Part shown: piece after piece, positions 8,098-17,234 of the stretch
How the letters are laid out: each line of letters begins with the position of its first letter
Numbering within the stretch: the first letter of the stretch is position 1
NCBI GenBank assembly: GCA_963977675.1
Contig: CAXBPY010000002.1
Location: forward strand, 16,179-80,178
DNA from: CAXBPY01 sp003455275
GTDB lineage: Bacteria > Bacteroidota > Bacteroidia > Chitinophagales > UBA10324
Direction of reading: 5' to 3'
Length of the DNA: 64,000 nt
Position numbers and translations under genes: made by a program
Notes under the pieces: model-generated
The model's database searches: none
What the model saw: only the letters and a program-made list of their open reading frames with translations
Told to the model about the DNA's origin: nothing

Positions 8098-10767
8098 TTA
8101 CAGATTATAATTCTTGTCGAAAAAATCCATGTAGTCAGTGATGTTCTTACTGCTATAGAAGAGTTGCCAATTCTTATCATCAATAACAAATATGAAATAA
8201 TCGCTTTCGCTTATATCATCATAAAAAGACTGACTCGATGCATCAGAATAAAATTTCATTGCGTCATCCATATTCTTCATCTGCTTCACCTGAATTGCCT
8301 GTTGCTGACCAACCATTATGGAGCTCACTTTATAATTAGACAAAGAATAATTTTTAGTTATAAAATTCTGAAGCGAGTCATCCATGTTTTTAATCTCAGG
8401 ATCATTTCCGGTGAATAAAATAATAAAGTAATGAGGGTTGGTTTTATGCAAGGCGTAGATCGATTTCGAATTATCTGTTTGCGTAGAATCCTTTTTGGAA
8501 TTTTTTCCGCTGTCTTTTGGCTTGTCTAAACCGAGTAGCAATTGCTTTGCTTTGTCTACTTCTTCTCCGGTCACATATTTCTTCACTATGTTTTTCAGTG
8601 AGTTTTTAAAAGTATCAGCCGGTTGAGTCTGTGCAACTGCGAATGAGCGGAGCAGAGCAAATTTTGCTGAAAGCGGATTGGGTTTGAACAGCGAATCGAC
8701 ATTATAAGTTTTCTGAAGTACGGCAGCATAATTTTTCTGCTGATATAAACTGAAGGTAACCTGGTAATAATTTTCTGCCTGTTTTTCACCTGCCTCTTTT
8801 TTCACGAGGTAATCAGGATCATCGAGCAGTTTGGCAAAATCTGTGTTCGGATAATTCTTTAGTATAAGTTGTTTGTAATTATCCATTTGAACTTGAATGC
8901 CATCATTCATATACAATAAATACAGCGCATAATAAGTGTTAGGTTCATTCGGAAATTTCTGATATCGTTTCAGCAAATCTTCAAAAGTCTTTTTTGCAAA
9001 ATCATAATCACGAAGATCTTCTTTGTAAATGGTGCCTGCATTATAGAGCGCATTCTGGATTTTTAAATCGCTTTTACCTTTTTCCACTGGAGAAAAAGGG
9101 ATATCCTTCATCAGGTCATCGCGCGTAAGTTTTCCTGAAGAAGTATTATTTCCATTAGCATCCTGATTGTTGGTTGCAGTTCCGTCTACATCATTATTTG
9201 CTTTATTGCTGCGGCGCCAGTTGTCTTCATTCACCCGGTTGCCCCACTTTTTCTTAAAATCGTTGTAACCTGCACCCTTTGTTGCCGGATTATAAAAATA
9301 CCAGCTGCCGGTAGTGAGTGTCTTATCTTCCTGCTTGTTGCCTTCAATTACCTGAACATCATTATTTGCTTCGGCCGAATCTTTTTTAAGTTGTTCTTCA
9401 TACTTGTCAATCATTGCATCCAAAAACTTATTGAGTTCGTTTTTGTCCATCGAAGCCAGGTGCTGCAAACTGTCTTCGTGAGCCACTACATTAAGATTGG
9501 CCACAAGCTTGTCCAGAATTTCTTTTCGGTGAAAAACTTCATCGTATTTATCCATGCTTTTGCTGACAAACAAAGCGGTGCTGTCATAAAACTTATCAGC
9601 ACTTATATATTGACGAGCATCAAAATCAATTTCTGCAAGCTTGAGGTATGAGAGTGCCTTTTGGCTGACATTGGTTGTACTGGCATCGATTGATTTCACA
9701 AGGTATTTAACAGCGGCAGGATTTAGATTTTGTTTCAGATACACTTCGGCCATTGTATAATAAATCTGATCAAGGAATTCGTCGAACTTTCCATCCTTCG
9801 AAAGTTTCTCGAGCAAGGCAAGCACATCGTCTGCTGAAGTTTTTCCGGAGCCATTAAATGATTTTGCAATATTGATATAGGAATAGAATTCCATTTTATA
9901 AGCAGGTTTCAGAGCAATAACTTTTTTGAAATATTCAATTGCCTTATCAGAATTATTGGTAAGCTGATATAGCTGAGCTAAAATATAAGTGTATCGCTGC
10001 CGGTCCTTTTTACTCTTTGTCAGAGCAATTGCTTCCTTCATTGGTAATATGGCTTCCTTCCATCTTTCCTGTTTTATATATAGCTGTGCATTTATCAAAG
10101 CATATTCATCTCTAAGGTCAAACGGAAAATTTTTATCAGTGTCGAGCAATTTCATTATGCTGGCGGCATCGTCGTAATTTTTAATCTCAATATAAGTTTT
10201 AAGAAGCCACAGCAGCGACTGATATCGTACTGGTTTTTGGTGAAGAAAACTAAGCAAGCCTTCGCGCGTTTTCATCCACGGAATAGTGACATCATCTACT
10301 TTAATTTTTTTTCCTGTAGTAGATTTCTTTTTCTTACTGTCATCTTTAAATGCGGCAGATACATATTGAAATGTTGCGAGTGCATCCTCATAATCTTCTT
10401 TATAGTAATAGGATTGTCCAATGAGATAATAGCAATCATCTACCCACTTGCTTTTCGGGTGCAACTTAGTTACAACAGTGAGGCGTATAATGATTGAATC
10501 GAAATCACTTTTAGATCCTCCGCTGGCTTCTTCATCTTTAAAAAGCGGAAGCAACCGGGTGTAATCATCTTCGAGCGAGGAGGTCATGTTCTCCTTCAGG
10601 TGATTAAGTTTCAGTTTTCCATAATAATAACCATTATACCGGGCAGTGGTATTATGATAAAACCTGCCGAGCAACGACATCTTGCTTCCGTTTTTGCTTC
10701 CGGAACACGCAGCAAGCAGTAATACGATTGCTGCAGTAAGCAGCACAACTGATTTTTTGTTATTCAA
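8098..10767 (-). CDS. porW: TPR lipoprotein, type IX secretion PorW/SprE-like
   Basis: This 889-residue lipoprotein has a signal peptide ending in a lipobox (LLAAC, acylated Cys21). An N-terminal segment reads HNTTARYNGYYYGKLKL. Tetratricopeptide-like helical repeats follow through most of residues 90-440 and again around 600-690. Two low-complexity stretches rich in Asn, Asp and Lys separate them near residues 475-560 and 770-790. Length, lipobox, the ARYNGYYYG-type opening and TPR layout fit PorW/SprE, a periplasmic lipoprotein needed for type IX secretion and gliding. The match is by architecture and recall, so another TPR lipoprotein family is possible. The gene is upstream of and likely cotranscribed with the PBP1A gene. 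Five proteins in this window carry T9SS sorting domains, so a T9SS is present. Confidence 0.65.
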   Translation of the reverse strand: MNNKKSVVLLTAAIVLLLAACSGSKNGSKMSLLGRFYHNTTARYNGYYYGKLKLNHLKENMTSSLEDDYTRLLPLFKDEEASGGSKSDFDSIIIRLTVVTKLHPKSKWVDDCYYLIGQSYYYKEDYEDALATFQYVSAAFKDDSKKKKSTTGKKIKVDDVTIPWMKTREGLLSFLHQKPVRYQSLLWLLKTYIEIKNYDDAASIMKLLDTDKNFPFDLRDEYALINAQLYIKQERWKEAILPMKEAIALTKSKKDRQRYTYILAQLYQLTNNSDKAIEYFKKVIALKPAYKMEFYSYINIAKSFNGSGKTSADDVLALLEKLSKDGKFDEFLDQIYYTMAEVYLKQNLNPAAVKYLVKSIDASTTNVSQKALSYLKLAEIDFDARQYISADKFYDSTALFVSKSMDKYDEVFHRKEILDKLVANLNVVAHEDSLQHLASMDKNELNKFLDAMIDKYEEQLKKDSAEANNDVQVIEGNKQEDKTLTTGSWYFYNPATKGAGYNDFKKKWGNRVNEDNWRRSNKANNDVDGTATNNQDANGNNTSSGKLTRDDLMKDIPFSPVEKGKSDLKIQNALYNAGTIYKEDLRDYDFAKKTFEDLLKRYQKFPNEPNTYYALYLLYMNDGIQVQMDNYKQLILKNYPNTDFAKLLDDPDYLVKKEAGEKQAENYYQVTFSLYQQKNYAAVLQKTYNVDSLFKPNPLSAKFALLRSFAVAQTQPADTFKNSLKNIVKKYVTGEEVDKAKQLLLGLDKPKDSGKNSKKDSTQTDNSKSIYALHKTNPHYFIILFTGNDPEIKNMDDSLQNFITKNYSLSNYKVSSIMVGQQQAIQVKQMKNMDDAMKFYSDASSQSFYDDISESDYFIFVIDDKNWQLFYSSKNITDYMDFFDKNYNL

Positions 10768-10976
10768 CTGATACCTGTTTTATCCGGCGAGAATTTGTTT
10801 CAACGCTTTTAATCAATGAAAATTGTTTTGAAAGAAATCAAATATATGGCTGGCAAATGAAGTGGTTACCAAAAAATCCCACACCGGATTGTTAGAATGA
10901 AATGAATTTGAATTTCAAAGTTTGAGATTCTGCTTTATCGAGATTCCAGAAGAAAACTTTTGTTTTTTGAATTACT

Positions 10977-10984
10977 ATTTTGCA
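10977..10984 (+). promoter_or_regulatory. Probable -7 element TATTTTGC for the acyltransferase gene
   Basis: The sequence CTATTTTGCACC is repeated identically before the T9SS cargo gene at 17235. Close variants precede the genes at 15347 and 61404. It resembles the Bacteroidota -7 box with a one-base-shorter spacer. It supports a coding start downstream of base 10984. Confidence 0.45.
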
Positions 10985-11000
10985 CCTTCAATCAAGAGAA

Positions 11001-11720
11001 TTGAACTGGCTCAAAACAATTTACGGAATATATGGAATGCTGATGATAACATTGGTGGTCATTATATCTGTCCCCATTTACTTTCTGGTATTCGCCACCA
11101 ACATTTTCGGAAAACAAACTCCGCATGGTGCTCACAAGATCACGATTGCCGCTTCCAAAGCGGTTTTTATTTTCTACTTAATCCGGGTTCGGGTGATGCG
11201 AAAACCAACTTTTGATCCCGAAAAAACTTTTGTGTTTATAAGCAATCACACTTCACTCCTTGATGTGCCGGCGTGCGCACTGGTTACTCCCGGAACATTT
11301 CGTTACCTGGCAAAAGAAGAACTGACGAAGGTTCCGCTATTCGGTTATATCATCCGCAAACTTTATCTGAGTGTGAACCGAAAGGATGAAGAAAGCCGTG
11401 CACGAAGCATGAACAACATGCTTGCCTCGCTTAAGGATGGAATCAGCATATTTATTTTCCCGGAAGGAACGAGGAATAAAACCGATCAACCTCTTGCAAA
11501 ATTTTATGATGGAGCTTTCCGGTTGTCATTAGAGACTAATACTCCAATAGTCCCAATGACCATTCTTAATTCGAAAAAACTTTTGTGGAAATTTCAGCTG
11601 CGCCCTGGTTACCTTGATTGCTACTGGGGCGAGCCTATTTACCCTTTGACAGGCGAATCAATTGAGAGTCTGAAAGAGAAGGCACAGAATCAGATGATGA
11701 AATATTTATTGCATCAGTGA
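11001..11720 (+). CDS. plsC: 1-acyl-sn-glycerol-3-phosphate acyltransferase (PlsC family)
   Basis: The enzyme acylates lysophosphatidic acid to phosphatidic acid at the inner membrane. An N-terminal membrane segment (LMITLVVIISVPIYFLVF) precedes the acyltransferase domain. Block I is NHTSLLD (the HX4D catalytic motif) and block III is FPEGTRNK, with a PIVPMT segment after it. The frame is open further upstream to a TTG at 10980, but that codon lies inside a probable -7 promoter box. The TTG at 11001 was therefore preferred, since it gives the family-like opening NWLKTIYGIYG and a promoter spacing like neighbouring genes; the first ATG is at 11037. The last 86 bases overlap the 3' end of the convergent lipoprotein gene. 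Confidence 0.88.
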   Translation: MNWLKTIYGIYGMLMITLVVIISVPIYFLVFATNIFGKQTPHGAHKITIAASKAVFIFYLIRVRVMRKPTFDPEKTFVFISNHTSLLDVPACALVTPGTFRYLAKEELTKVPLFGYIIRKLYLSVNRKDEESRARSMNNMLASLKDGISIFIFPEGTRNKTDQPLAKFYDGAFRLSLETNTPIVPMTILNSKKLLWKFQLRPGYLDCYWGEPIYPLTGESIESLKEKAQNQMMKYLLHQ

Positions 11721-12378
11721 TCTCAATATCTTTCGGGATATCAAACAAGCTATCTGCTACTTCAACATTTTCCCTTATTTCTGTTGCAATCATTTCCATA
11801 TATGATTCTCCAATCTGCACTGTTGAGTGCAATGGAATTTTGTTCCATACTTCATAGCGGCCCTGCAACTGCAAATCAGGATTATCTATAATATAAACTG
11901 TGCAGGAGCGGCCCAGATTTTCAACCTCGCCGGCTTTTTTAATACCGAATTGTTCCATGGTTTGTGGAGTTATACTCGAAAAATCTGCGTGCATGGGATT
12001 AAAACTTCCCTTGTTAACTGATTTGGTTCCTGTTTTTTTTTCAGGTGAATAGATATAAGTGATGCTGTTCTTAGTTACCGTAACCGAGCGGTTTACAATT
12101 TCGCCTCCGTTATATTTCAGTTTTGTATCTGTGATGGCGCAGTATTTATCACCGTATTCATCAAAGTAAATTGTTGTTTCTACATCGGAACCCAGTACCG
12201 GCTTAACACTTTTCATTGTAAGCTGAGCAGATCTTAATCCGAACTTACGCTCATCTGCAGGCAGCATTCCTTCTTCTTGTTTTGTGATTGTTTCATTCTT
12301 TTTTGAAGAAAAAAAATCACACGAGGTAATAAAAAGCAGAATGAATAAATAGGAAGGAAAAAAAAGTTTGAATCGCAT
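11635..12378 (-). CDS. Lipoprotein of unknown function, DUF4412-like
   Basis: This 247-residue protein has a signal peptide and a clear lipobox (FITSC, acylated Cys20), so it should be membrane-anchored in the envelope. The mature part contains strands resembling small periplasmic beta-sandwich proteins. A late segment, VADSLFDIPKDIEI, resembles the terminal motif of DUF4412-type lipoproteins; this comparison is tentative. The roughly 25 residues after that motif are Ser-rich and lie wholly inside the convergent acyltransferase gene, so they look like a read-through extension rather than conserved sequence. The gene is 64 bases downstream of the response regulator gene on the same strand and may share its transcript. 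Confidence 0.7.
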   Translation of the reverse strand: MRFKLFFPSYLFILLFITSCDFFSSKKNETITKQEEGMLPADERKFGLRSAQLTMKSVKPVLGSDVETTIYFDEYGDKYCAITDTKLKYNGGEIVNRSVTVTKNSITYIYSPEKKTGTKSVNKGSFNPMHADFSSITPQTMEQFGIKKAGEVENLGRSCTVYIIDNPDLQLQGRYEVWNKIPLHSTVQIGESYMEMIATEIRENVEVADSLFDIPKDIEITDAINISSSDSVPSLSDSQLIRLSKGK

Positions 12379-12442
12379 TCGATGAATGAAGAGTCAAACT
12401 TAATGATTGAAAATATTAAACGGAATAATTCTTAACCTTCGT

Positions 12443-13138
12443 TCAATCCACAAACTTGTAACCTACTCCGCGAATGGAGAAGAAATGCTTGGGATCACGG
12501 CTATCTTTTTCAAAGTACCGGCGGAAGGCAAGAATAAAATTATCAATGGTACGGGTGCTGGGTGTGATGTCGTAGCCCCAAACTGTGGTAAGAATTTGCT
12601 GGCGGCTTACAACTTCATTTTTTCGGTCAATCAAAAGTTTCAACAGAGCCGCTTCGCGTTGAGTGAGCTGGATTTTTTTTCCTTTGTTTCCTTTTGCTAC
12701 AAAAGTTTTGAAATCAATTTCATTAGTGCCAAAAGAAACTGTGGCAATTTTTTTATCTTTCACAGTTCCACGAAGACTATGGCGTACAAGGTTTTTAACC
12801 CGAAGTAATAACTCTTCAAGGTTAAAAGGTTTGGTTAGGTAATCATCAGCTCCAAGTTTTAGTCCCATCACTTTATCTTCACTGGTATCTTTTGCAGTGA
12901 GAAATAAAATTGGGGTTTCGCGGTCAGTGATCCTGATTTTTTCACACACCTGAAAACCATCCATGTCGGGCATCATGATATCGAGAACAATTAGGTTAAA
13001 CCGTTGTTCTTTGTGTGTTTTAATTGCCTGCACGCCATTCATAGCAGTCACCACTTCATAGTCTTCCATTTCAAGATTCATCTTTATTACATCAAGAAGA
13101 TTTTTTTCGTCTTCTACCACAAGAATTCTGTTTGCCAT
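12443..13138 (-). CDS. OmpR/PhoB-family response regulator
   Basis: The protein has 231 residues. The receiver domain (about 1-120) has acidic residues at 10-11, phospho-acceptor D53 in VLDIMMPDMDG and K103 in LTKPF. The C-terminal winged-helix DNA-binding domain (about 130-231) has the usual LTQREAALLKLL segment and ends in GVGYKFVD. It should bind DNA as a dimer when phosphorylated by the histidine kinase encoded 20 bases upstream on the same strand. It resembles the RprY-type regulators of Bacteroidota, but targets cannot be deduced. The intergenic spacer from the kinase gene contains an octad repeat array that reaches into the kinase stop codon. Confidence 0.95.
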   Translation of the reverse strand: MANRILVVEDEKNLLDVIKMNLEMEDYEVVTAMNGVQAIKTHKEQRFNLIVLDIMMPDMDGFQVCEKIRITDRETPILFLTAKDTSEDKVMGLKLGADDYLTKPFNLEELLLRVKNLVRHSLRGTVKDKKIATVSFGTNEIDFKTFVAKGNKGKKIQLTQREAALLKLLIDRKNEVVSRQQILTTVWGYDITPSTRTIDNFILAFRRYFEKDSRDPKHFFSIRGVGYKFVD

Positions 13139-13148
13139 AGTGATTTGG

Positions 13149-13180
13149 GTTTATTGGTTTATTCAGTCATTGGGTCATTT
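13149..13180. repeat. Octad array at the histidine kinase 3' end
   Basis: Four consecutive 8-base units are visible: GTTTATTG, GTTTATTC, AGTCATTG and GGTCATTT. The kinase stop codon lies in the second unit, and the last six kinase residues (NDPMTE) are encoded by units 2-4. The units match those flanking the four-helix-bundle gene near 52.3 and 52.8 kb. Confidence 0.65.
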
Positions 13181-14178
13181 GCTTTTGTTGAAGCTTTGGG
13201 AATATGTATTTCAAATACAGTACCTCTGGGTTCATTATCTTTTACATAAATTTTTCCGTTTAACATTAGCAGAAGTTCTTTTACCATAAACAGACCGATA
13301 CCGGTTCCAGGTGCGGTGCGTGTTTCTTCGTTTCCGATGCGGTAAAATTTTCCGAAGATTTTTTCTTTCTCCGCATTCGAAATACCTAATCCCTCATCAG
13401 TTACAGATAGGATAATTTCGTTTTTCTCTTCAATGAGCGTTCCATATACCTCTGTTGCGTCCGGTGAATATTTCACGGCATTGTCCACAATATTGTTGAT
13501 GATCGTTTGCAAAGCCATCTTATCTCCCCGTACCATGAGTGAAGGTTGTATTTTAAAAAATATTTTTTTCCGGCTTCCATATACTTCATGAGCTTTAGAA
13601 AATATTTCTTCTGTTATAGCGGAAAGATTGCATATACCCGATTCAGGTTTGTAACTATGATCTTCAATACGGGCAGAAAGAAGAAGATTATCAACTAAAA
13701 TTTTTAATCGTTCTACATCATTGAGGGCATTGTTTATCAGTTTGAAATATTTTTCGTCATCGAGCTTGTGCTTTTTCATTAAGGTTTGAAGAGAAATTTT
13801 GGTTGATGCAAGCGGGCTCTTCAGTTCGTGAGTAATTGAAAGCAGAAAATTTTTCTGGCGCCGGTTCAATTCTATTTCTTTTCTGAAACTCCGGTAGAGT
13901 TGAACAGTCCCGGCAAAAAGAAGGAACATCATTACTAATCCTTCGCTTAGAATCATTGTCCGCTGCCGCTCGTACTTTGATTCAAGATCTTTATATTCTT
14001 TTGAGCTGAGCAGCAACTCTTCTGTTGGATATGCTTCTGCGTTTGTTAGTTGCAAAACTTTTTTTTCTTCAAGAAAAGTTTCTTTGTTTTTTTCAGTGAG
14101 AAGTATGGTCCACCAGCTGAAAGAAATAAACATGTAAATCACCATCACATAGAAAAAAATAACCGGACCTTTTCTCAT
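13159..14178 (-). CDS. Membrane sensor histidine kinase
   Basis: This 339-residue kinase has two membrane segments (about 6-27 and 79-95) bounding a short periplasmic loop of about 50 residues. The HisKA domain has the phospho-acceptor His117 in SITHELKSPLAST. The HATPase domain shows the N-box around INNIVDNAVKYSP, the G1 segment VTDEGLGI, the F-box FGKFYR and the G2 segment GTGIGLFMVKELL. With the regulator encoded downstream it forms a complete two-component system. The short sensor loop suggests it senses membrane or wall state, or a small ligand, but no ligand can be named. Its last six residues are encoded by a degenerate octad repeat array, so the C-terminus is probably variable between strains. 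Confidence 0.94.
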   Translation of the reverse strand: MRKGPVIFFYVMVIYMFISFSWWTILLTEKNKETFLEEKKVLQLTNAEAYPTEELLLSSKEYKDLESKYERQRTMILSEGLVMMFLLFAGTVQLYRSFRKEIELNRRQKNFLLSITHELKSPLASTKISLQTLMKKHKLDDEKYFKLINNALNDVERLKILVDNLLLSARIEDHSYKPESGICNLSAITEEIFSKAHEVYGSRKKIFFKIQPSLMVRGDKMALQTIINNIVDNAVKYSPDATEVYGTLIEEKNEIILSVTDEGLGISNAEKEKIFGKFYRIGNEETRTAPGTGIGLFMVKELLLMLNGKIYVKDNEPRGTVFEIHIPKASTKANDPMTE

Positions 14179-14290
14179 AACCTAAAAGTATTTAAGCTTT
14201 TTGAAAAAAATTTTTTGAAAAAATCTTTTGACAATAATGTGACAAAGGAAATTTTGAAATGAATCTGAAAATTAATTTTCTGTTCAGATT

Positions 14291-15301
14291 TCAATTCTTC
14301 ATTTGGTCAATAATAGGGTTCACATTCTTAAACCAAACGGAAGGAAAAAGCGCCATGTAAAAAGAGCCATAATACCCTGCAGGCAACACGGGACTATCTG
14401 CATGAGATCTTAATTCATAAAATGGTTTCGCGGCATGATTGTGATGATCACTGTGTCTGGATAATTCAAGAAGCGAAAATCGGCTGGGAAGAAAATCTGA
14501 TTGCCAGCTATGGGTGGCATTCACTTTTTCATTTTCATTTCGGGTCAACCCATAATGTTCTATGTAATTGACATATTCTAGAAGGAGAATTGAAATGAAA
14601 CTCTGATTTAAAAAGGCAAACAGAGAAGTGCTTCCTAAAAAAAATCCGACATAAAAATTTAGCACCAACTGAATCAATACTATCATCACTACAAAATTTT
14701 TAAGTGAGAAAGAAGATGCATTTTCTTTTTTTAAACGATTGGTTTCAATTCGGAAAGCGCTGAAGAATTGCTGCGGGATGGTCCTGAATATGAAATGGTA
14801 AACGGATTCTCCGTAACGCGCTGTAGCCGGATCATTTTTTGTTCCAACTAACTTGTGATGATTTTTGATATGCTCAATGTAAAAATGTCCGTAGTTAACT
14901 TGTATGAGGTTCAGGATACCCAGCATCCTGAAAATTTTTTTCTTCCGGTGAATCAATTCATGAGCAGAAGTTATGCCGGCCATTCCGCTGTTCAGTCCAG
15001 TAGAAACGCTCGCCACCCAAATCCATATTCCGTTGATGGTTCCTGATTTTATTCCGTAAAACATACTGGTCAAACAAACCATCATTGTGATCACATGAAG
15101 CATCAGAATGAAATCTGGAATGAAACCTTGCTGTTGATTTTCAGCTGTGTCTTCCGGAAAGAATTTTTCTGAAAATGTCATAATCACTAAGAGGAAAACT
15201 GCATTCATAACAGTATACCACCCTCCCAGCAGATTCCCTGAAATTACAAATGGAACAGAAGACAAACTCCATAAATATTTTAGTGAAAAATGCATCTTCA
15301 T
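14291..15301 (-). CDS. alkB: AlkB-type membrane non-heme diiron monooxygenase (alkane hydroxylase family)
   Basis: The family hydroxylates the terminal carbon of medium-chain alkanes, or related lipids, using a diiron centre and electrons from rubredoxin. This 336-residue protein has the histidine boxes HELIH (114-118), EHIKNHH (143-149) and RHSDHH (280-285). It also has the alkane hydroxylase signature NYIEHYGL at 245-252, which separates AlkB from ordinary fatty-acid desaturases. Several hydrophobic membrane segments lie between the boxes. No rubredoxin, rubredoxin reductase or alcohol dehydrogenase gene is adjacent, so electron partners must be elsewhere. The gene is divergent from a secreted protein gene; the intergenic distance between start codons is only 45 bases. 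The physiological substrate is open. Confidence 0.88.
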   Translation of the reverse strand: MKMHFSLKYLWSLSSVPFVISGNLLGGWYTVMNAVFLLVIMTFSEKFFPEDTAENQQQGFIPDFILMLHVITMMVCLTSMFYGIKSGTINGIWIWVASVSTGLNSGMAGITSAHELIHRKKKIFRMLGILNLIQVNYGHFYIEHIKNHHKLVGTKNDPATARYGESVYHFIFRTIPQQFFSAFRIETNRLKKENASSFSLKNFVVMIVLIQLVLNFYVGFFLGSTSLFAFLNQSFISILLLEYVNYIEHYGLTRNENEKVNATHSWQSDFLPSRFSLLELSRHSDHHNHAAKPFYELRSHADSPVLPAGYYGSFYMALFPSVWFKNVNPIIDQMKN

Positions 15302-15320
15302 AGTTCAAAAATAATTTTTC

Positions 15321-15328
15321 TATTTTGC
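15321..15328 (+). promoter_or_regulatory. Probable -7 element TATTTTGC for the secreted PKD protein
   Basis: CTATTTTGCCC lies 26 bases before the ATG at 15347. The same octamer precedes the genes at 11001, 17235 and 61404. Confidence 0.45.
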
Positions 15329-15346
15329 CCTCGAAAAGATTTTTAC

Positions 15347-17128
15347 ATGAAAAAATTTCTACTTCTGTTTCTAATCTGTGTTTTTTCCTGTTCTGAAAAT
15401 TTCGCTCAATGTCCGGGATGTAATATCAATACTGCTTATACTTCACCCGGTATTTATCCAAATCCACTTCCGGATGGAACACAAGGACAACCCTATGATC
15501 AGGATGTAACATTTGTAATGTTTACAGATACGCAGGGGCTTACTGTAAATTATTTTAAAATAATTTCAGTCAGCAATTTGCCGTTCGGATTAAATTGGGA
15601 GTGCAACAATTCCGCGAATGGATGCGTGTATGATCCTGCAACCAGCATATATGGATGTGTTAAAGTATGCGGAACTCCGCTTCAAAATGGTACATACAAC
15701 ATTGCGGTTGGTGTTCTGGCAAATCTTGCAGTCGTTGGGGATCAGAGTTCTACTATAAATATAGGACTAACAATCAATCCACCTTCAGGTGGTAACCCAA
15801 GTTTTACTTTGACACCTACCAGCGGCTGCGATTCTATATCTGTTGATTTTGATGCGCTGATAAATGGTACTCCAAACCCAACAAACTATTCCTGGAATTT
15901 TGGAAATGGAAATAGCGGGACACAAATGCACGAGACACAGACATACACGACACCGGGAAATTATAATGTAACACTTCAAACCGACATCCTTGGATTCATT
16001 TTAACAGATGTAAGTGTGAATTCTGTAAATGGAAACTGGTGCGGCGATGTTGAAGAACCTAATATTCCTTTTGTTGGTTGTTCGGGCGATCCTGACCTGG
16101 TTTTTATAATTGCTGATCAGGGAGGAAATACTATTTATACATCTTCAGAAGCTACTGATATGCAATCAGCCAGTTGGAACGGACTAAATGTTTCGCTACT
16201 CTATCCACCTTTTTCCATTACCATTTGGGATATTGATGTCGTATCTCAAAATGATAATTTAGGAACTTTTGCTTTCAATGGAACTTCAGCCGGAGTATTT
16301 CCTTTTAACGGTGCGGGCGGAACATCAGGAACAATAACTATCGCAACTACTGTTCTTGCAACTTATAATGATACTGCTATCGTTTCGGTTTTTGATTCGC
16401 CTGCTATTCCGGTTATTTCCTTCTCACCAAACGACACCATGTGCAATGGTGATACAATAATATTATCTATCAGCAATCCGAATAACTATGCAGTGCAGTG
16501 GTATAATGATTCTACTCAAATTGTCAATGCAACTGCCAATCAATATGCAGCAAGCACTACAGGAAATTACTCGGTAGTAGTTACAAACTCAAATGGGTGC
16601 TCAAAAGGTTCAGCTGTCACTCATATAACCGAACAACCAACACTGCCTACAATTACTTTTCAGATCCACGCCGACACACTGCAAACTTTTTTAACTAATT
16701 ACAATCTGCAATGGTTTCTTGATGGAGCCCCGATTTCGGGAGCAACGAATGATACATACATAATTTCTGACAGCGGAGAATACTTCCTATTGGCAAGTGA
16801 TATTTTTGGGTGTGAGAGAAGTTCTGATACCTATCAGATTAATTATTCCATCTCACCCAATTTGCTTGAAAACATTTCAACTAATGTTTACCCAATTCCT
16901 GCAAAACACTTTATTCAAATAGATATTGCTGGCTGGAAAACCGGTAATGCTGATTTAAGTTTAATCGATATGGCCGGCCGAATTATTTATTCTGAGGAAA
17001 TTTCTTCAGATAATTCCGGGTTAAGAAAAATTACACTGGAACTTAAAGATATAAGCGATGGATTTTATGTTTTAAAAATTGAAGGTTCAAATATTCTTAT
17101 TCATCGCAAAATTGTCATCCGAGAGTAG
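15347..17128 (+). CDS. Secreted PKD-domain protein with T9SS C-terminal sorting domain
   Basis: This 593-residue protein begins with a signal peptide (KKFLLLFLICVFSC, cut after FAQ). The N-terminal domain (to about residue 140) has paired Cys residues and segments GQPYDQDVTF and GTPLQNGTYNIAVG; it is paralogous to the N-terminal domain of the next gene product. A PKD-like domain follows (SYSWNFGNG-type segment NYSWNFGNGNSG near residue 180). The middle contains Ig-like repeats with WYND and LQWFLDG segments. The C-terminus (about 75 residues, from NVYPIPAKH) is a type A T9SS sorting domain. The upstream in-frame ATG at 15290 was rejected because it lies before the promoter element and signal peptide. 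The role is probably adhesion or surface structure. Confidence 0.85.
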   Translation: MKKFLLLFLICVFSCSENFAQCPGCNINTAYTSPGIYPNPLPDGTQGQPYDQDVTFVMFTDTQGLTVNYFKIISVSNLPFGLNWECNNSANGCVYDPATSIYGCVKVCGTPLQNGTYNIAVGVLANLAVVGDQSSTINIGLTINPPSGGNPSFTLTPTSGCDSISVDFDALINGTPNPTNYSWNFGNGNSGTQMHETQTYTTPGNYNVTLQTDILGFILTDVSVNSVNGNWCGDVEEPNIPFVGCSGDPDLVFIIADQGGNTIYTSSEATDMQSASWNGLNVSLLYPPFSITIWDIDVVSQNDNLGTFAFNGTSAGVFPFNGAGGTSGTITIATTVLATYNDTAIVSVFDSPAIPVISFSPNDTMCNGDTIILSISNPNNYAVQWYNDSTQIVNATANQYAASTTGNYSVVVTNSNGCSKGSAVTHITEQPTLPTITFQIHADTLQTFLTNYNLQWFLDGAPISGATNDTYIISDSGEYFLLASDIFGCERSSDTYQINYSISPNLLENISTNVYPIPAKHFIQIDIAGWKTGNADLSLIDMAGRIIYSEEISSDNSGLRKITLELKDISDGFYVLKIEGSNILIHRKIVIRE

Positions 17129-17199
17129 CTTATGTATTATATTTCAAACAATATCGTGTATTTTTGAAAACAAATATTTTGGCAATTAACATTTACAAC

Positions 17200-17207
17200 T
17201 ATTTTGC
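17200..17207 (+). promoter_or_regulatory. Probable -7 element TATTTTGC for the second T9SS cargo gene
   Basis: CTATTTTGCACC lies 35 bases before the start at 17235 and is identical over 12 bases to the copy at 10976. Confidence 0.45.
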
Positions 17208-17234
17208 ACCCTGTGAAACAAAACCGGTAACTGA

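Noticed and set aside
10980..11000. TTG at 10980 as the acyltransferase start
   Set aside because: This codon sits within the probable -7 element TATTTTGC, which is duplicated elsewhere before genes, so transcription would begin after it.
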